Assembly (NCBI GenBank): GCA_030015575.1
Contig: CM057349.1
Coordinates: forward strand, 258,659,077 to 258,723,076
Length of the DNA: 64,000 nucleotides
Source: Agapanthus africanus
Lineage: Eukaryota > Streptophyta > Magnoliopsida > Asparagales > Amaryllidaceae
Direction: 5' to 3'
In this document: one piece after another, positions 23,833 to 34,990 of the stretch
Layout: every line of letters starts with the position of its first letter
Numbering within the stretch: the stretch's first letter is position 1
The notes under the pieces: generated by a model
Database searches by the model: none
What the model was told of the DNA's origin: nothing
Seen by the model: only the letters and a program-made list of their open reading frames with translations
Program-made: the position numbers and the translations under genes

Positions 23833-25862
23833 TGTTAGTGTATATGCCCTAGAGGCCATTACTGTATCATACTAGTTTGTATATTACTTAATGGAAGCTT
23901 GGGATATTCACAGTTGTATATACAATCTTGCTCGAAATGGTAGTATGCTACTTGGTTTGTCTCTGCTTTAATATGTGCATGTGTTTCTTTTAGCATATTG
24001 CTGGTATACATATTAGTAGAGCCCTTAGGATCTTTGCTTGATTACCAGCGTTGTGATGGCGCTCGCACTCGTGGGAGCTGGGTAATCTATAAGCACATCC
24101 TTATACAGGTCCCTGGTCGTTGGACTATCGAGACAGGGCATCGATACTCCGGAGTAGACTAGCGTATGCGCTTCTCATCCCAGTGTGGGAGACGGTCTGT
24201 CCCACAGCCGTTAGTACGTCGTACTTGGGATAGTATGCGGGTGCTCGTTAGGTTACGAGTACACTGGACAGGACTCGTCGGGAACTGTTGGTTGGTAATA
24301 TACCTATCGTCAGTTATCAGTTCCCAGGTGACATGAGTACAGCTTAGTCCGCTGACTTGACACTGTCACTTCGCCTCGAGTGTGTTCCCACTGCACTTTG
24401 ATTACTACCCTACCACGGCTCAAAGGAGCTGTGCAAACAGGTAGTTTTTGGGTGCAGTCCCGAAGCACTTGGAGGCAGTGACGGTTAGACAGGATTCGTC
24501 TCTCCCGGTATTGGGGGTTGACATCGCGCTGTGTCCAGGAGAGCCATTACACGAGTAGTCCCTGGCCAGGGCAAGCGAGATATACTGGTAGGTTTCCAGT
24601 GTTATCTCAGGGTGTTCTGGGCTACACTCCGACACGACTTGTACCACTATTAGGGGACTGACGTTCACCGCCTCCCTAGGCCCGCCATGCGATGTATCAG
24701 ACGAACAGACCGGACTGTACGGAGATTGTCACATACAGGCTCAGTAGGAGTGCAGATGGGGTTCACCTCGTCAGTCTTCTTATCGACATCTACCTGGGGA
24801 CCGTTACGTACAGCTAGTGCCGCTTGCGGTCTGTGGTTAAACCCACTGCCAGCGTAGTGTCGAGTCTTTAGAGTCCCACACAGAGAGCTATTCGCCTTTA
24901 GGCAAAATGAGTAGAGGTCGCATGGTTTTGCGACAGGGTTCGTTCGCATCCGCGCACTTGTGCACGTTTGCTGTCCGGACAGTTTATACTAGCGGGCTTT
25001 GGTTTAAGCCGAATCCTAGTATATGATTAGAGATTGGTTTTTCTCATTGTGTTCGTGTTCCTCGGATCACGAATGCGGGTGCGTATGCACAGTTGCTTGA
25101 GATTGAGGGAGAGGACCTTGATTAGGGTTAATGGCTATTGTCATTTTATTAACCCTAATATTTATGTGTGTGTTATTGTTAATTAGTAATTAGTTTGATA
25201 ATTATCCATGGTTGTGGTTATTGACCTTTTGACTTCTTTGACTTGTTGACCAAGGTTGACACTTTGACCATCATAATTTCTTTTGGAAGATGCTTTTTGA
25301 TCTTTGCAATTTGAAATGATAATGGTCATGTCATGATTTACCATGATAATTATCTAGCTAATTATTCAATTAAATTAATTCACACATATTAGTGAGAAGA
25401 GCTCTATTATTTTCTCATTCTCTCATATCATTTCTCTCTCTTGTTCATCCTCTCCCTCAAGCTCTCTCCCTCTCATGTGTTGAGAAACAAAAAGCTTGAG
25501 AAAAACCTTCACTTGATCCTCTCTACTCTCTTCTAGGGTTCAAGTCTTAGCATTTCTTGCACTCTAGTTACTCCTAGCTTGGAGTTGAAGCTAAAGGTGG
25601 TGGCTTTCAAGTGGATCTTTCTTTGACGGGAGAAGACAAACAAGGTGAACTCTTTCTACCATTCCTAGGAGCAAGGAGAGAAGGACTAAAGACCAAAGGT
25701 ATAACCTTTCATCACTTAGCTACTTTGTAGTTAGGGTTAGCAAGTTTTCGTTTAGCAAAGATCCTCACAAGCAAAGTCCATGTTGCCTAAGTCATTAAAA
25801 ATCCGTTTTTTATTATGTTTTCCGCCTCCCGTAAGCACCGGGATGGGCAACACGGACTTACA
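23833..25862 (+). repeat. Young copia 5' LTR
   Basis: The 2030-bp LTR runs from 'tgttagtgtatatgcccta' to 'cacggacttaca'. It is almost identical to 31900-33929. A donor-like 'caaag|gtataacc' is at 25699. Antisense open frames inside (24420-24668, 24665-24949) recur in the other copies only because the LTRs are similar. Confidence 0.96.
25699..25700 (+). other. Splice-donor-like site in LTR
   Basis: 'gaccaaag|gtataacc' fits a plant 5' splice site. The same place holds 'gaccaag|gtataacc' in the compound element (46357) and 'ctacaaag|gttgtat' in older LTRs (1835, 34831). Paired with the acceptor-like site at 27922, it would remove about 2.2 kb of leader. Use is inferred, not shown. Confidence 0.4.
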
Positions 25863-25863
25863 G

Positions 25864-25875
25864 TGGTATCAGAGC
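25864..25875 (+). other. Primer binding site (tRNA-iMet), young copia
   Basis: 'tggtatcagagc' is one base after the LTR end. Confidence 0.95.
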
Positions 25876-26071
25876 CTAACTAAACCTAAACTAGCTAAGT
25901 AGTTAAGTGTAACGAAGTTTCGAAACCGGAAAATCGAAAAACCAAACTCGAAAAACCCTAGTTTCTGTTAATTTTTTTTCTGGTCAAAATAAAAAACTTT
26001 ATACTTCAAAAATTATCTCAGGGTTTTGTGTGAAATACCACCAAAGACGAACCAGAGAGGAGTCTAGAGGA

Positions 26072-26115
26072 CCGCGCTTCCGCGGCATAAGGAAGCTCTT
26101 GCCGCGGAAGCGCGG
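26072..26115 (+). other. Perfect GC-rich hairpin in copia leader
   Basis: Arms 26072-26087 (ccgcgcttccgcggca) and 26100-26115 (tgccgcggaagcgcgg) pair over 16 bp without mismatch around a 12-nt loop. It starts 208 nt after the start of the PBS. The compound element has the same structure at 46731 with an exchanged base pair. Confidence 0.9.
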
Positions 26116-27221
26116 CCGTCTTGTCACCTCTTTGCATCGTTTTTGGTGCAGTATGTTTCTGTGTTGGTTTTGGGATTTTTAGGATATATTATATGTGCCC
26201 AGATTTTCCAGAACTAAAATTTACTTTTGGGGGCCTATAAATCCGTATTTTTCGGAACTTCACTACACTTTAACTACATCGGTTATATCTGTAATGCTTG
26301 CATGTATTGAACGTCGGCTAATCGCTATAAGACGATTAGTCGGGGTTATACATGATCTGTGATTGTTATTGGTTTGTGGATATGAATGGATTGGATTGTC
26401 GCGGGTGAATGGCCGGGGTGGATGTGAGATGAGCGTTGTTTTTCTTTCATTCATTTGTAACATGTAAATTGATGTAATAATATTCTTTGTATGGCCACAC
26501 AACCGGGTCGGGGTTGTAGCCGTCATTGTATAATTCTTTTTACTGTTTTTGCTCCTAGGATAGACCCATGGAGGGGGTGCACAAACTACCGGGTGTCTCG
26601 AAGTGCCGAGTGGCCTACTCACGGTGGTGAGGGAGGTTGCTTCGCTTCGGGTGCTTGGCGGGTAGTTTGCCGCACCCGTAGGGGTCTTGGGTGGGGTATT
26701 GGCTATTCACCGCGACCGTGTAATCCGCTTTGCGTTGCAGGCTCGAACGCATTGCGGATTCCTAGTATATCCAATGTATTCATCTGTGATCTGTAATGTC
26801 TATCATTGCTATATATTTATATATAATAACTATTTAGGCGTTGCTTATGTTTTACAGCCGCGCTAGCCCAGCCCCCGCTCTGTCGTTAGTTAAGTAACCT
26901 AACGGGTGATGACGGGGCCCCGTGGCGAATGCGAATGGCATAAGCGTACGTCATATTTTGGTTGTTTTCTGCAATGGTAGGATTAAATGATGGGACGCAT
27001 TAAAAGAACTAATGCAAGAAATAAACCAAGTAAAAGTCGATTGGAACACTTTGAAAACCAGTCGGTTCTTTTCAAAACTAAACTTTTAAACGCGGAGCTT
27101 GAACCACTCCTTTTAAAAGCTATCTCGTTCCATCGATTATATCAAGTTCACTACGTTCACGGTTTCGCCAAAACCATCCGTAGCCCTCCATCATTTCGGT
27201 TAAATATTCGGTAGTATTCAA

Positions 27222-27435
27222 GCTATGTATTTTGACCTCACGCCAAGGCATAGTGATTGGTAGCTACCGGATATTTATCCGTTGCATAGATAGAATGCGT
27301 TGATTTGAGACAGTCGTACTGCCGTTTTGGCCTACGTCAAGGGTAGGTACGGGTGGGTTCAAATTAACCAGGATAATGATGGGAAGAACTTGACATGTGA
27401 CTTATGACATTTTGACCTCACGCCAAGGTCATAAG
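27222..27435 (+). other. Three-stem-loop array, young copia leader
   Basis: The apices are 'tttgacctcacgccaagg' (27231-27248), 'tttggcctacgtcaagg' (27326-27342) and 'tttgacctcacgccaagg' again (27411-27428). They are closed by ctatg/catag, cgtac/gtacg and the 8-bp cttatgac/gtcataag respectively. The array ends about 500 nt before gag. The closing arms are shared with other subfamilies while the apices differ. Confidence 0.65.
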
Positions 27436-27920
27436 AGCATGGGGCAAAAATCCACATCGGGAGTTTCATAAGTACTGAAACTTGCTAGCGTTGCATACCA
27501 TTTGGAGTGTGATAATTCTGGTAGGATTCCTTCGGCTTTATCACGCGATGATATTTGGATCCCGATCCTACTGTGAGTATATGCTACTCCTCGGGAAAAC
27601 TCTCACTTAACGATCAATGCTATAAACCTAGTAGGTGCCTAGAAAGGTGTTAGCGGGGCTACGCCCACAGGGAAAAGAGGTTACTTAATTAAGGAACTTC
27701 GCGAAAGCGTTGGAAAACCTCCCTCGAAGTACCGACACTGGCCTGGCTGAACGGTTAAGCAAGTATTGTACGGTGAGAATGATCCCGGCTAATCCTTTTC
27801 TTTACGGTTTGAGAAGGGATTCGAGAGACAGTGGGAGCCATCCAGTTTAGACAAACTAAAAACCACTCTAAACTTGCAAGAGCATCATGCTAAAGTGTTT
27901 CTTTTCTCTCTCCTAATTGC

Positions 27921-27922
27921 AG
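27921..27922 (+). other. Splice-acceptor-like site before gag
   Basis: 'ttctctctcctaattgcag' ends 12 nt before the gag ATG. A pyrimidine tract plus 'attgcag' is a good plant acceptor, and the same sequence precedes gag in both compound units (to 48587 and about 56433). Confidence 0.45.
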
Positions 27923-27934
27923 CGACCATTCAAG

Positions 27935-30900
27935 ATGACCGGACTTAAGTTACTATTAGATAAAAACATATTGACAGGGCCAAACTACAAAGATTGGCTC
28001 AGGAATGTCAAGATGGCTATCACTTATGACAAGCTGGGGTATATACTTACCACCAAAGCTCCCCCTGTCCCAGGTCCCACCTCCAGCGTCGCGGATGTTG
28101 AAATCCGTAAGACATGGGAGATAGATTGCGCGAGGGCCAGATGCCTCGTACTAGCCTCGATGGACAACGACCATCAGAGGAGGCACGAGAATATGGACCT
28201 AGAGTCCATATTTCTCCATACAAAAGAACTGTATGGAGAGCAGTCTCGTATCGCTAGATACGAAGTGTCGAAGAAGCTCTTTTCGGCAAGGTTGGCCGTC
28301 GGATCATCGGTAGCGGACCACGTGCTTAAGATGATCGGCTACATAGAGGAGCTCGCGGACCTTGGGACCACGTTGGAGAATGAACTCTATACCGATTTGA
28401 TTCTCCAGTCCCTTCCTTCCACTTACGCCCAGTTCATTCTTAACTTCAACATGCAAGGAAAGGAGGTTGAACTTGCCGAACTTCTGAACATGTTGAGGAC
28501 TGCTGAGGGCACCCTACAGAAGGGTAGGGAGACATCCACTTTGTTTGTAGGAGGATCTTCCTCTTCTAGGTCCAGGGCGAAAGCCAAGGGCAAGAAGAAG
28601 AAAGCCCCCGCCAAACCAAGAGGCGGTGTCGGTAAAGTGGATACGAAGGGAAAGGGTAAAGCAACAAAGGTAGCGGGGAAGCTGGTGGGGAAGGAAGAAT
28701 GCTTCTATTGTCACAAAAGTGGTCACTGGAAACAAGATTGCAAGGCTTGGAAAGCCAGAACACAGGATTTGAAGCGAGTTGCAGCTTCAGCTTCAGGTGT
28801 GTATGTTATTGAAAATTGTCTATCAATAAACTCTAATTCCTGGGTATTGGATACCGGATCAGGATCTCATATCTGTAATTCTTTGCAGGCGTTGAGAAAG
28901 CGTAGAGTTTTGAAGGCAGGTGACATGACCCTCAGAGTTGCGAACGGTGCTAGCATGGATGCTGAGGCCGTGGGGGACTATCACCTGGGATTATCAGATG
29001 GACACTTTTTGGTTTTGCGTAGTTGTTATTATGTACCAAATGCAACCTGTAATATCATTTCTGTATCTTTATTATCTAAAGAAGGTTATGAATTTGCATT
29101 TGTAAGTAATGTAGTGAACATTCACCTTAATCAAGTGTTGATTGGGTCAGGTACATTGAACAACGGTATATACGTTTTAAACCAACCACAGATTTTCAAT
29201 ATCCAGAATACACACAAAAGAAAGTCTCCAGAAATTAATAAAACTTTCTTATGGCATTGTAGACTGGGTCACATCAACGAGAGAAGATTGACTAAGTTAC
29301 ATACTGAAGGATATTTAGATTCGTTCGAATATCAATCGTATGCAACTTGTCAATCCTGTCTCAAAGGAAAGATGACAAAGGCTCCGTTTTCTGGACACGG
29401 AGAAAGAGCGAGCGAGCTCTTGGGACTCATACACAGCGACGTGTGCGGTCCAATGTCTACACATGCGCGAAGCGGTTTTTCTTACTTCATAACTTTTACG
29501 GATGATTTCTCAAGATTCGGACATGTCTTCTTAATGAAGCATAAATCCGAAGCTTTTGATAAGTTCCAGGAATATAAGAATGAAGTAGAAAAACAAACAG
29601 GCAAAAGTATCAAGATCCTAAGATCGGATCGAGGAGGAGAATACTTAAGTGCCGAATTCCTGAATTACTTAAAAGAGAATGGAATTCTCTCTCAGCATAC
29701 TCCTCCATACACTCCGCAACATAACGGTGTATCGGAGAGACGGAACCGAACCCTATTGGATATGGTACGGTCCATGATGAGTAACGCTGAGTTACCGCGA
29801 TCATTCTGGGGATATGCGCTAGAAACAGCTGCATATCTTTTGAACCGTGTTCCCACTAAGACTGTGCCTACCACACCATATGAGTTATGGAGTGGGAAGA
29901 AACCCTATCTTCAATACTTGAAGATTTGGGGATGTCCAGCTTATGTCAAAAAGCAGCATGTGGACAAGCTCGAGGCACGCTCAGTACTGTGCAAGTTTGT
30001 GGGATACCCAAAGAACTCCAGGGGGTATCTTTTCTATTACGCAAAGGAACAAAAAGTCCTTGTTTCTCGCAATGCCCACTTTCTAGAACATCAGTTCATA
30101 GAAAAAGAAATAAGTGGGAACGCAATAGAACTGGAAGAAATTCCAGAACCACAAACTACTACTGAAAGTTTAGTGGAACCAGAAGGTTCAAAAGAACAGG
30201 ACATTCCTATGCCACTCCGCAGGAGTAGTAGGCAGTCTCATCCGCCCGAGAGATACTACGGTTTTCTCATTGACGGGGATAGAGAAGACTGCATCCTGGA
30301 TTGTGATGAGCCTACTAGCTTCCAGCAAGCCATTCAGAGCGTCGACTCGGTAAAATGGCTGGATGCAATGCGGACCGAGATGGAGTCCATGTACACCAAC
30401 AAGGTATGGACGTTGGACATTGCTCCAGACGGGGTAAAACCCGTAGGATGCAAGTGGATCTTCAAAAGGAAGATTGGTGTAGATGGACAGGTTGAGACCT
30501 ATAAAGCTAGACTGGTAGCAAAGGGTTTTCGTCAGCGACCTGGTTTGGACTATGACGAAACCTTTTCTCCAGTAGCTATGCTGAAATCCATTCGGATCCT
30601 TCTTGCCATCGCTGCTTTCCACGATTATGAGATTTGGCAGATGGACGTAAAGACAGCTTTTCTAAATGGTCATTTAGAGGAGTGTGTCTATATGGACCAG
30701 CCAGAGGGTTTCATTCAGGGTGGGAGCAGCGGAAAGGTGTGCAAGTTGCTCAAGTCCATTTATGGACTCAAGCAGGCATCGCGGAGTTAGAACATCTGTT
30801 TTGATGAGACGGTCAAAGAATTTGGCTTTATCAAAAATCCAGATGAACCATGCATCTATTGTAGATTTGTAGCGAGAACTGTAGTATTCCTCGTTTTATA

Positions 30901-31885
30901 CGTGGATGACATTCTCTTAATAGGAAATGACATTCCTATGCTACAATCTGTCAAGGGGTTCTTGTCACACAGGTTCTCCATGAAAGACCTGGGTGATGCC
31001 TCCTACATTCTGGGTATCCGGATCTACCGTGACAGATCCAAGAGGATATTAGGACTCTCGCAGTCCAGGTACATCGACACCATACTGAAGAGATTCAGTA
31101 TGGAAGATTCCAAGCGCGGTAATCTACCGGCTTGTCACGGGATCACCCTCTCCAAAGAGATGTCTCCCAAGACTGATTTGGAGAGGGATCGCATGTCTAT
31201 TATACCCTACGCTTCTGCGGTAGGCTCTATAATGTATGCGATGTTGTGTACCAGACCGGATGTGGCTTATGCACTGAGTGTGGTAAGCAGGTATCAGTCA
31301 AACCCTGGGGAGAAACATTGGATAGCAGTAAAGAACATTCTCAAGTACCTGAGAAGGACTAAGGAGATGTTCTTGGTGTATGGCGGAAAAGACCTGCAGG
31401 TTGAGGCCTTTGCTGACTCCAGCTTCCAGAGTGACAAGGATGATTCCAAGTCCATGTCGGGTTTTGTCTTTACCCTCAATGGAGGGGCGGTGTGTTGGAA
31501 GAGCTCCAAACAGGAAACCGTTGCTAACTCGACTATGGAAGCGGAATACATCGCTGCATCTGATGCCGCAAAAGAAGCTGTCTGGATGAGGAAGTTCTTG
31601 AAAGAACTTCAGGTGGTTCCGTCCATTGTTGACCCAATACCTCTGTATTGCGACAACAACGGGGCTATAGCTTTAGCGAAGGAACCCAGGTCCCATCAGA
31701 AATCCAGACACATCTTAAGGCGGTATCACCTGATCAGGGAGATCGTAGATCGCCAGGAGATCGAGGTCCGGAGAGTTGCATCAGAGGATAACACAGCAGA
31801 TCCATTCACGAAGGCCCTACCCCAGACTCAGTTCGAGCGGCTGATCGAGATGATAGGTCTTCGATACGCCAGTACATGGCCTTAG
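27935..31885 (+). pseudogene. Copia gag-pol polyprotein gene (young copy, about one break)
   Basis: This is a single-frame gag-pol as in other copia elements. The ATG at 27935 ('MTGLKLLLDKN') was chosen because the homologous ATG in the other copies opens the frame right after the acceptor-like site. The order of parts is: Gag of the copia UBN2-like type; a basic, lysine-rich stretch near 28570-28680; a CCHC zinc knuckle (CFYCHKSGHWKQDC) near 28700-28741; aspartic protease motif DTGSGSH near 28850; integrase with an HHCC zinc-binding region from about 29254, a D,D-E core and the 'PQHNGVSERRNRTLLD' block near 29716-29760; reverse transcriptase from about 30430 with YVDD near 30898; and RNase H near 31390-31885, which ends in 'YASTWP'. 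In a working element these proteins would form the particle and copy and insert the RNA. This copy is broken (about one break) and is treated as a recent fossil. Confidence 0.9.
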
Positions 31886-31888
31886 TGC

Positions 31889-31898
31889 AAGTGGGAGA
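31889..31898 (+). other. Polypurine tract, young copia
   Basis: 'aagtgggaga' lies directly before the 3' LTR, four bases after the gag-pol stop. Confidence 0.9.
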
Positions 31899-31899
31899 T

Positions 31900-33929
31900 T
31901 GTTAGTGTATATGCCCTAGAGGCCATTACTGTATCATACTAGTTTGTATATTACTTAATGGAAGCTTGGGATATTCACAGTTGTATATACAATCTTGCTC
32001 GAAATGGTAGTATGCTACTTGGTTTGTCTCTGCTTTAATATGTGCATGTGTTTCTTTTAGCATATTGCTGGTATACATATTAGTAGAGCCCTTAGGATCT
32101 TTGCTTGATTACCAGCGTTGTGATGGCGCTCGCACTCGTGGGAGCTGGGTAATCTATAAGCACATCCTTATACAGGTCCCTGGTCGTTGGACTATCGAGA
32201 CAGGGCATCGATACTCCGGAGTAGACTAGCGTATGCGCTTCTCATCCCAGTGTGGGAGACGGTCTGTCCCACAGCCGTTAGTACGTCGTACTTGGGATAG
32301 TATGCGGGTGCTCGTTAGGTTACGAGTACACTGGACAGGACTCGTCGGGAACTGTTGGTTGGTAATATACCTATCGTCAGTTATCAGTTCCCAGGTGACA
32401 TGAGTACAGCTTAGTCCGCTGACTTGACACTGTCACTTCGCCTCGAGTGTGTTCCCACTGCACTTTGATTACTACCCTACCACGGCTCAAAGGAGCTGTG
32501 CAAACAGGTAGTTTTTGGGTGCAGTCCCGAAGCATTTGGAGGCAGTGACGGTTAGACAGGATTCGTCTCTCCCGGTATTGGGGGTTGACATCGCGCTGTG
32601 TCCAGGAGAGCCATTACACGAGTAGTCCCTGGCCAGGGCAAGCGAGATATACTGGTAGGTTTCCAGTGTTATCTCAGGGTGTTCTGGGCTACACTCCGAC
32701 ACGACTTGTACCGCTATTAGGGGACTGACGTTCACCGCCCCCCTAGGCCCGCCATGCGATGTATCAGACGAACAGACCGGACTGTACGGAGATTGTCACA
32801 TACAGGCTCAGTAGGAGTGCAGATGGGGTTCACCTCGTCAGTCTTCTTATCGACATCTACCTGGGGACCGTTACGTACAGCTAGTGCCGCTTGCGGTCTG
32901 TGGTTAAACCCACTGCCAGCGTAGTGTCGAGTCTTTAGAGTCCCACACAGAGAGCTATTCGCCTTTAGGCAAAATGAGTAGAGGTCGCATGGTTTTGCGA
33001 CAGGGTTCGTTCGCATCCGCGCACTTGTGCACGTTTGCTGTCCGGACAGTTTATACTAGCGGGCTTTGGTTTAAGCCGGATCCTAGTATATGATTAGAGA
33101 TTGGTTTTTCTCATTGTGTTCGTGTTCCTCGGATCACGAATGCGGGTGCGTATGCACAGTTGCTTGAGATTGAGGGAGAGGACCTTGATTAGGGTTAATG
33201 GCTATTGTCATTTTATTAACCCTAATATTTATGTGTGTGTTATTGTTAATTAGTAATTAGTTTGATAATTATCCATGGTTGTGGTTATTGACCTTTTGAC
33301 TTCTTTGACTTGTTGACCAAGGTTGACACTTTGACCATCATAATTTCTTTTGGAAGATGCTTTTTGATCTTTGCAATTTGAAATGATAATGGTCATGTCA
33401 TGATTTACCATGATAATTATCTAGCTAATTATTCAATTAAATTAATTCACACATATTAGTGAGAAGAGCTCTATTATTTTCTCATTCTCTCATATCATTT
33501 CTCTCTCTTGTTCATCCTCTCCCTCAAGCTCTCTCCCTCTCATGTGTTGAGAAACAAAAAGCTTGAGAAAAACCTTCACTTGATCCTCTCTACTCTCTTC
33601 TAGGGTTCAAGTCTTAGCATTTCTTGCACTCTAGTTACTCCTAGCTTGGAGTTGAAGCTAAAGGTGGTGGCTTTCAAGTGGATCTTTCTTTGACGGGAGA
33701 AGACAAGCAAGGTGAACTCTTTCTACCATTCCTAGGAGCAAGGAGAGAAGGACTAAAGACCAAAGGTATAACCTTTCATCACTTAGCTACTTTGTAGTTA
33801 GGGTTAGCAAGTTTTCGTTTAGCAAAGATCCTCACAAGCAAAGTCCATGTTGCCTAAGTCATTAAAAATCCGTTTTTTATTATGTTTTCCGCCTCCCGTA
33901 AGCACCGGGATGGGCAACACGGACTTACA
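31900..33929 (+). repeat. Young copia 3' LTR
   Basis: The 2030-bp LTR is almost identical to 23833-25862 and is followed by the ttcta duplication. Confidence 0.96.
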
Positions 33930-34990
33930 TTCTATTCTCGCGATTTGTGTTATCGGTCAGTTATATGTGATATAGCCGGGATATCGAATCAAGTGTTGAT
34001 TCGATAAGTTGATACACATGATATTAATCGGTTATATATGATATTGCTGGATTATTAAATCAAGTATTGATTTAATAATCTAATGTATAATTATATATTT
34101 AATATATTAATTTACATTAACTAGTATTGGCTCACTTAAGTTTTCTTTTCTCACTTGATAGTGTGCATTAGTGTATATGTGATATATATTAATATACATT
34201 TTTGTGTCATATTTGATGATACATGCTTCATGGGTGTGTGTGTGTGTGACTTACACCATGCTATGTATAATGTAGGGTTTTTAATTGTTTAAGTAATTCA
34301 AAAAGGCTTGGATAATTGGTCATGGCTAGAAGCTTGTAGAGCTTGGATAACCATTGACTAAAGTCCACAAGTTTTGTTTTTCTTGAGATATTTTATAAAC
34401 CCAACCATTATAATTAGCTATGGTTAACTCTCTACAATAGTTAGTATATGATACTAACTCACCTATGGTTGCAATACTCCACTTGATTTTGATCATGAGA
34501 GTTTTCTTTATCTCCTTCCTCAAGCTTTCTAGCTTCAATGGAAATGAATAAAAATGAGTGAGGAAATTATTTCTAAAGTGAGCAAAAATCCTACTTCATC
34601 ATCCTCTACTACTAGCCATTTAGTATAGGGTGTTTGCTTCACTAATTCCATGTTAGTGAAGAGGTGGCTTGGGTTAGTGTCTCCTTGACGTAGATCATCT
34701 TCGGCCTCGAAGACTTCGTGCAAGCTTTCTCATTTCTTCAGGAGAACCCTTTCAAGAGTTCGGGTGTTCATGATTTGCAGCGAAGGGACTACTACACGGA
34801 GCATTAGAAGTGAAGGACCGGACTACAAAGGTTGTATTCCTCATTCACTTGTATGTAAAGTAGTTTACATATCGTATCGTCTGATTTTCTAGTAAAGATT
34901 CTAGGGTTAGGGTTAGCTAGAACGGCAAATTTTTTAAATTGGCATGGATGATGCCTCTCGAAACCTTACTGCCTTGATATACAACCCTGA
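33930..34990 (+). mobile_element. Copia III 3' LTR, second half
   Basis: This continues the LTR broken at 23832. It parallels 895-1993 of the first LTR: 'ttctcgcgat', 'tcgaatcaag.gttgattcgataag', 'ttaactagtattgg.tcactt', 'gatgatacatg', 'acgtagatcatcttcggc', 'ctacaaaggttgtatt' and 'aaattggcatgg.tgatgcc'. It ends at about 34990, where gypsy sequence begins. The exact end is uncertain by several bases. A donor-like GT is at 34831. Confidence 0.82.

Larger units (their letters stand above)
25876..27934 (+). mobile_element. Young copia leader (non-coding, ~2 kb)
   Basis: This is an unusually long stretch between primer site and gag with no convincing coding region. It holds a perfect GC-rich hairpin (26072-26115), a 75-codon open frame (26987-27214) partly kept in the compound element, three stem-loops (27222-27435) and a pyrimidine-rich acceptor-like site (to 27922). 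It is homologous to the leaders at 46536-48594 and 54382-56440 and, more distantly, to those of copia I, II and IV. Confidence 0.8.
23833..33929 (+). mobile_element. Young Ty1/copia element, nearly whole
   Basis: The element is 10.1 kb: LTR 23833-25862, PBS 25864-25875, leader to 27934, gag-pol 27935-31885, PPT 31889-31898, LTR 31900-33929, target duplication ttcta. The two LTRs are both 2030 bp and differ at only about five positions by eye (about 0.25%), which implies insertion about 0.1-0.2 million years ago. The main reading frame looks almost whole, with about one break. It sits inside the LTR of the related, older copia III. Lineage within copia is not certain. The single gag-pol frame is typical of copia, but 2-kb LTRs with a 2-kb leader are long. 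Confidence 0.96.

Noticed and set aside
24420-24949. Antisense open frames of 82 and 94 codons inside the copia LTRs, recurring at 32487, 45134, 52914 and 60782
   Set aside because: They recur because the LTRs are 97-99% alike. Several copies are shorter or lost, and no protein family is recognisable.
25864-25875. Possible tRNA gene, because of the match to tRNA-Met
   Set aside because: Only about 12 bases match, directly next to an LTR end. This is a primer binding site and no cloverleaf is present.
28423-28763. Antisense open frames under the gag-pol region, and others at 30188, 50638, 48645 and 56491
   Set aside because: They are shadows of the gag-pol frame on the other strand.
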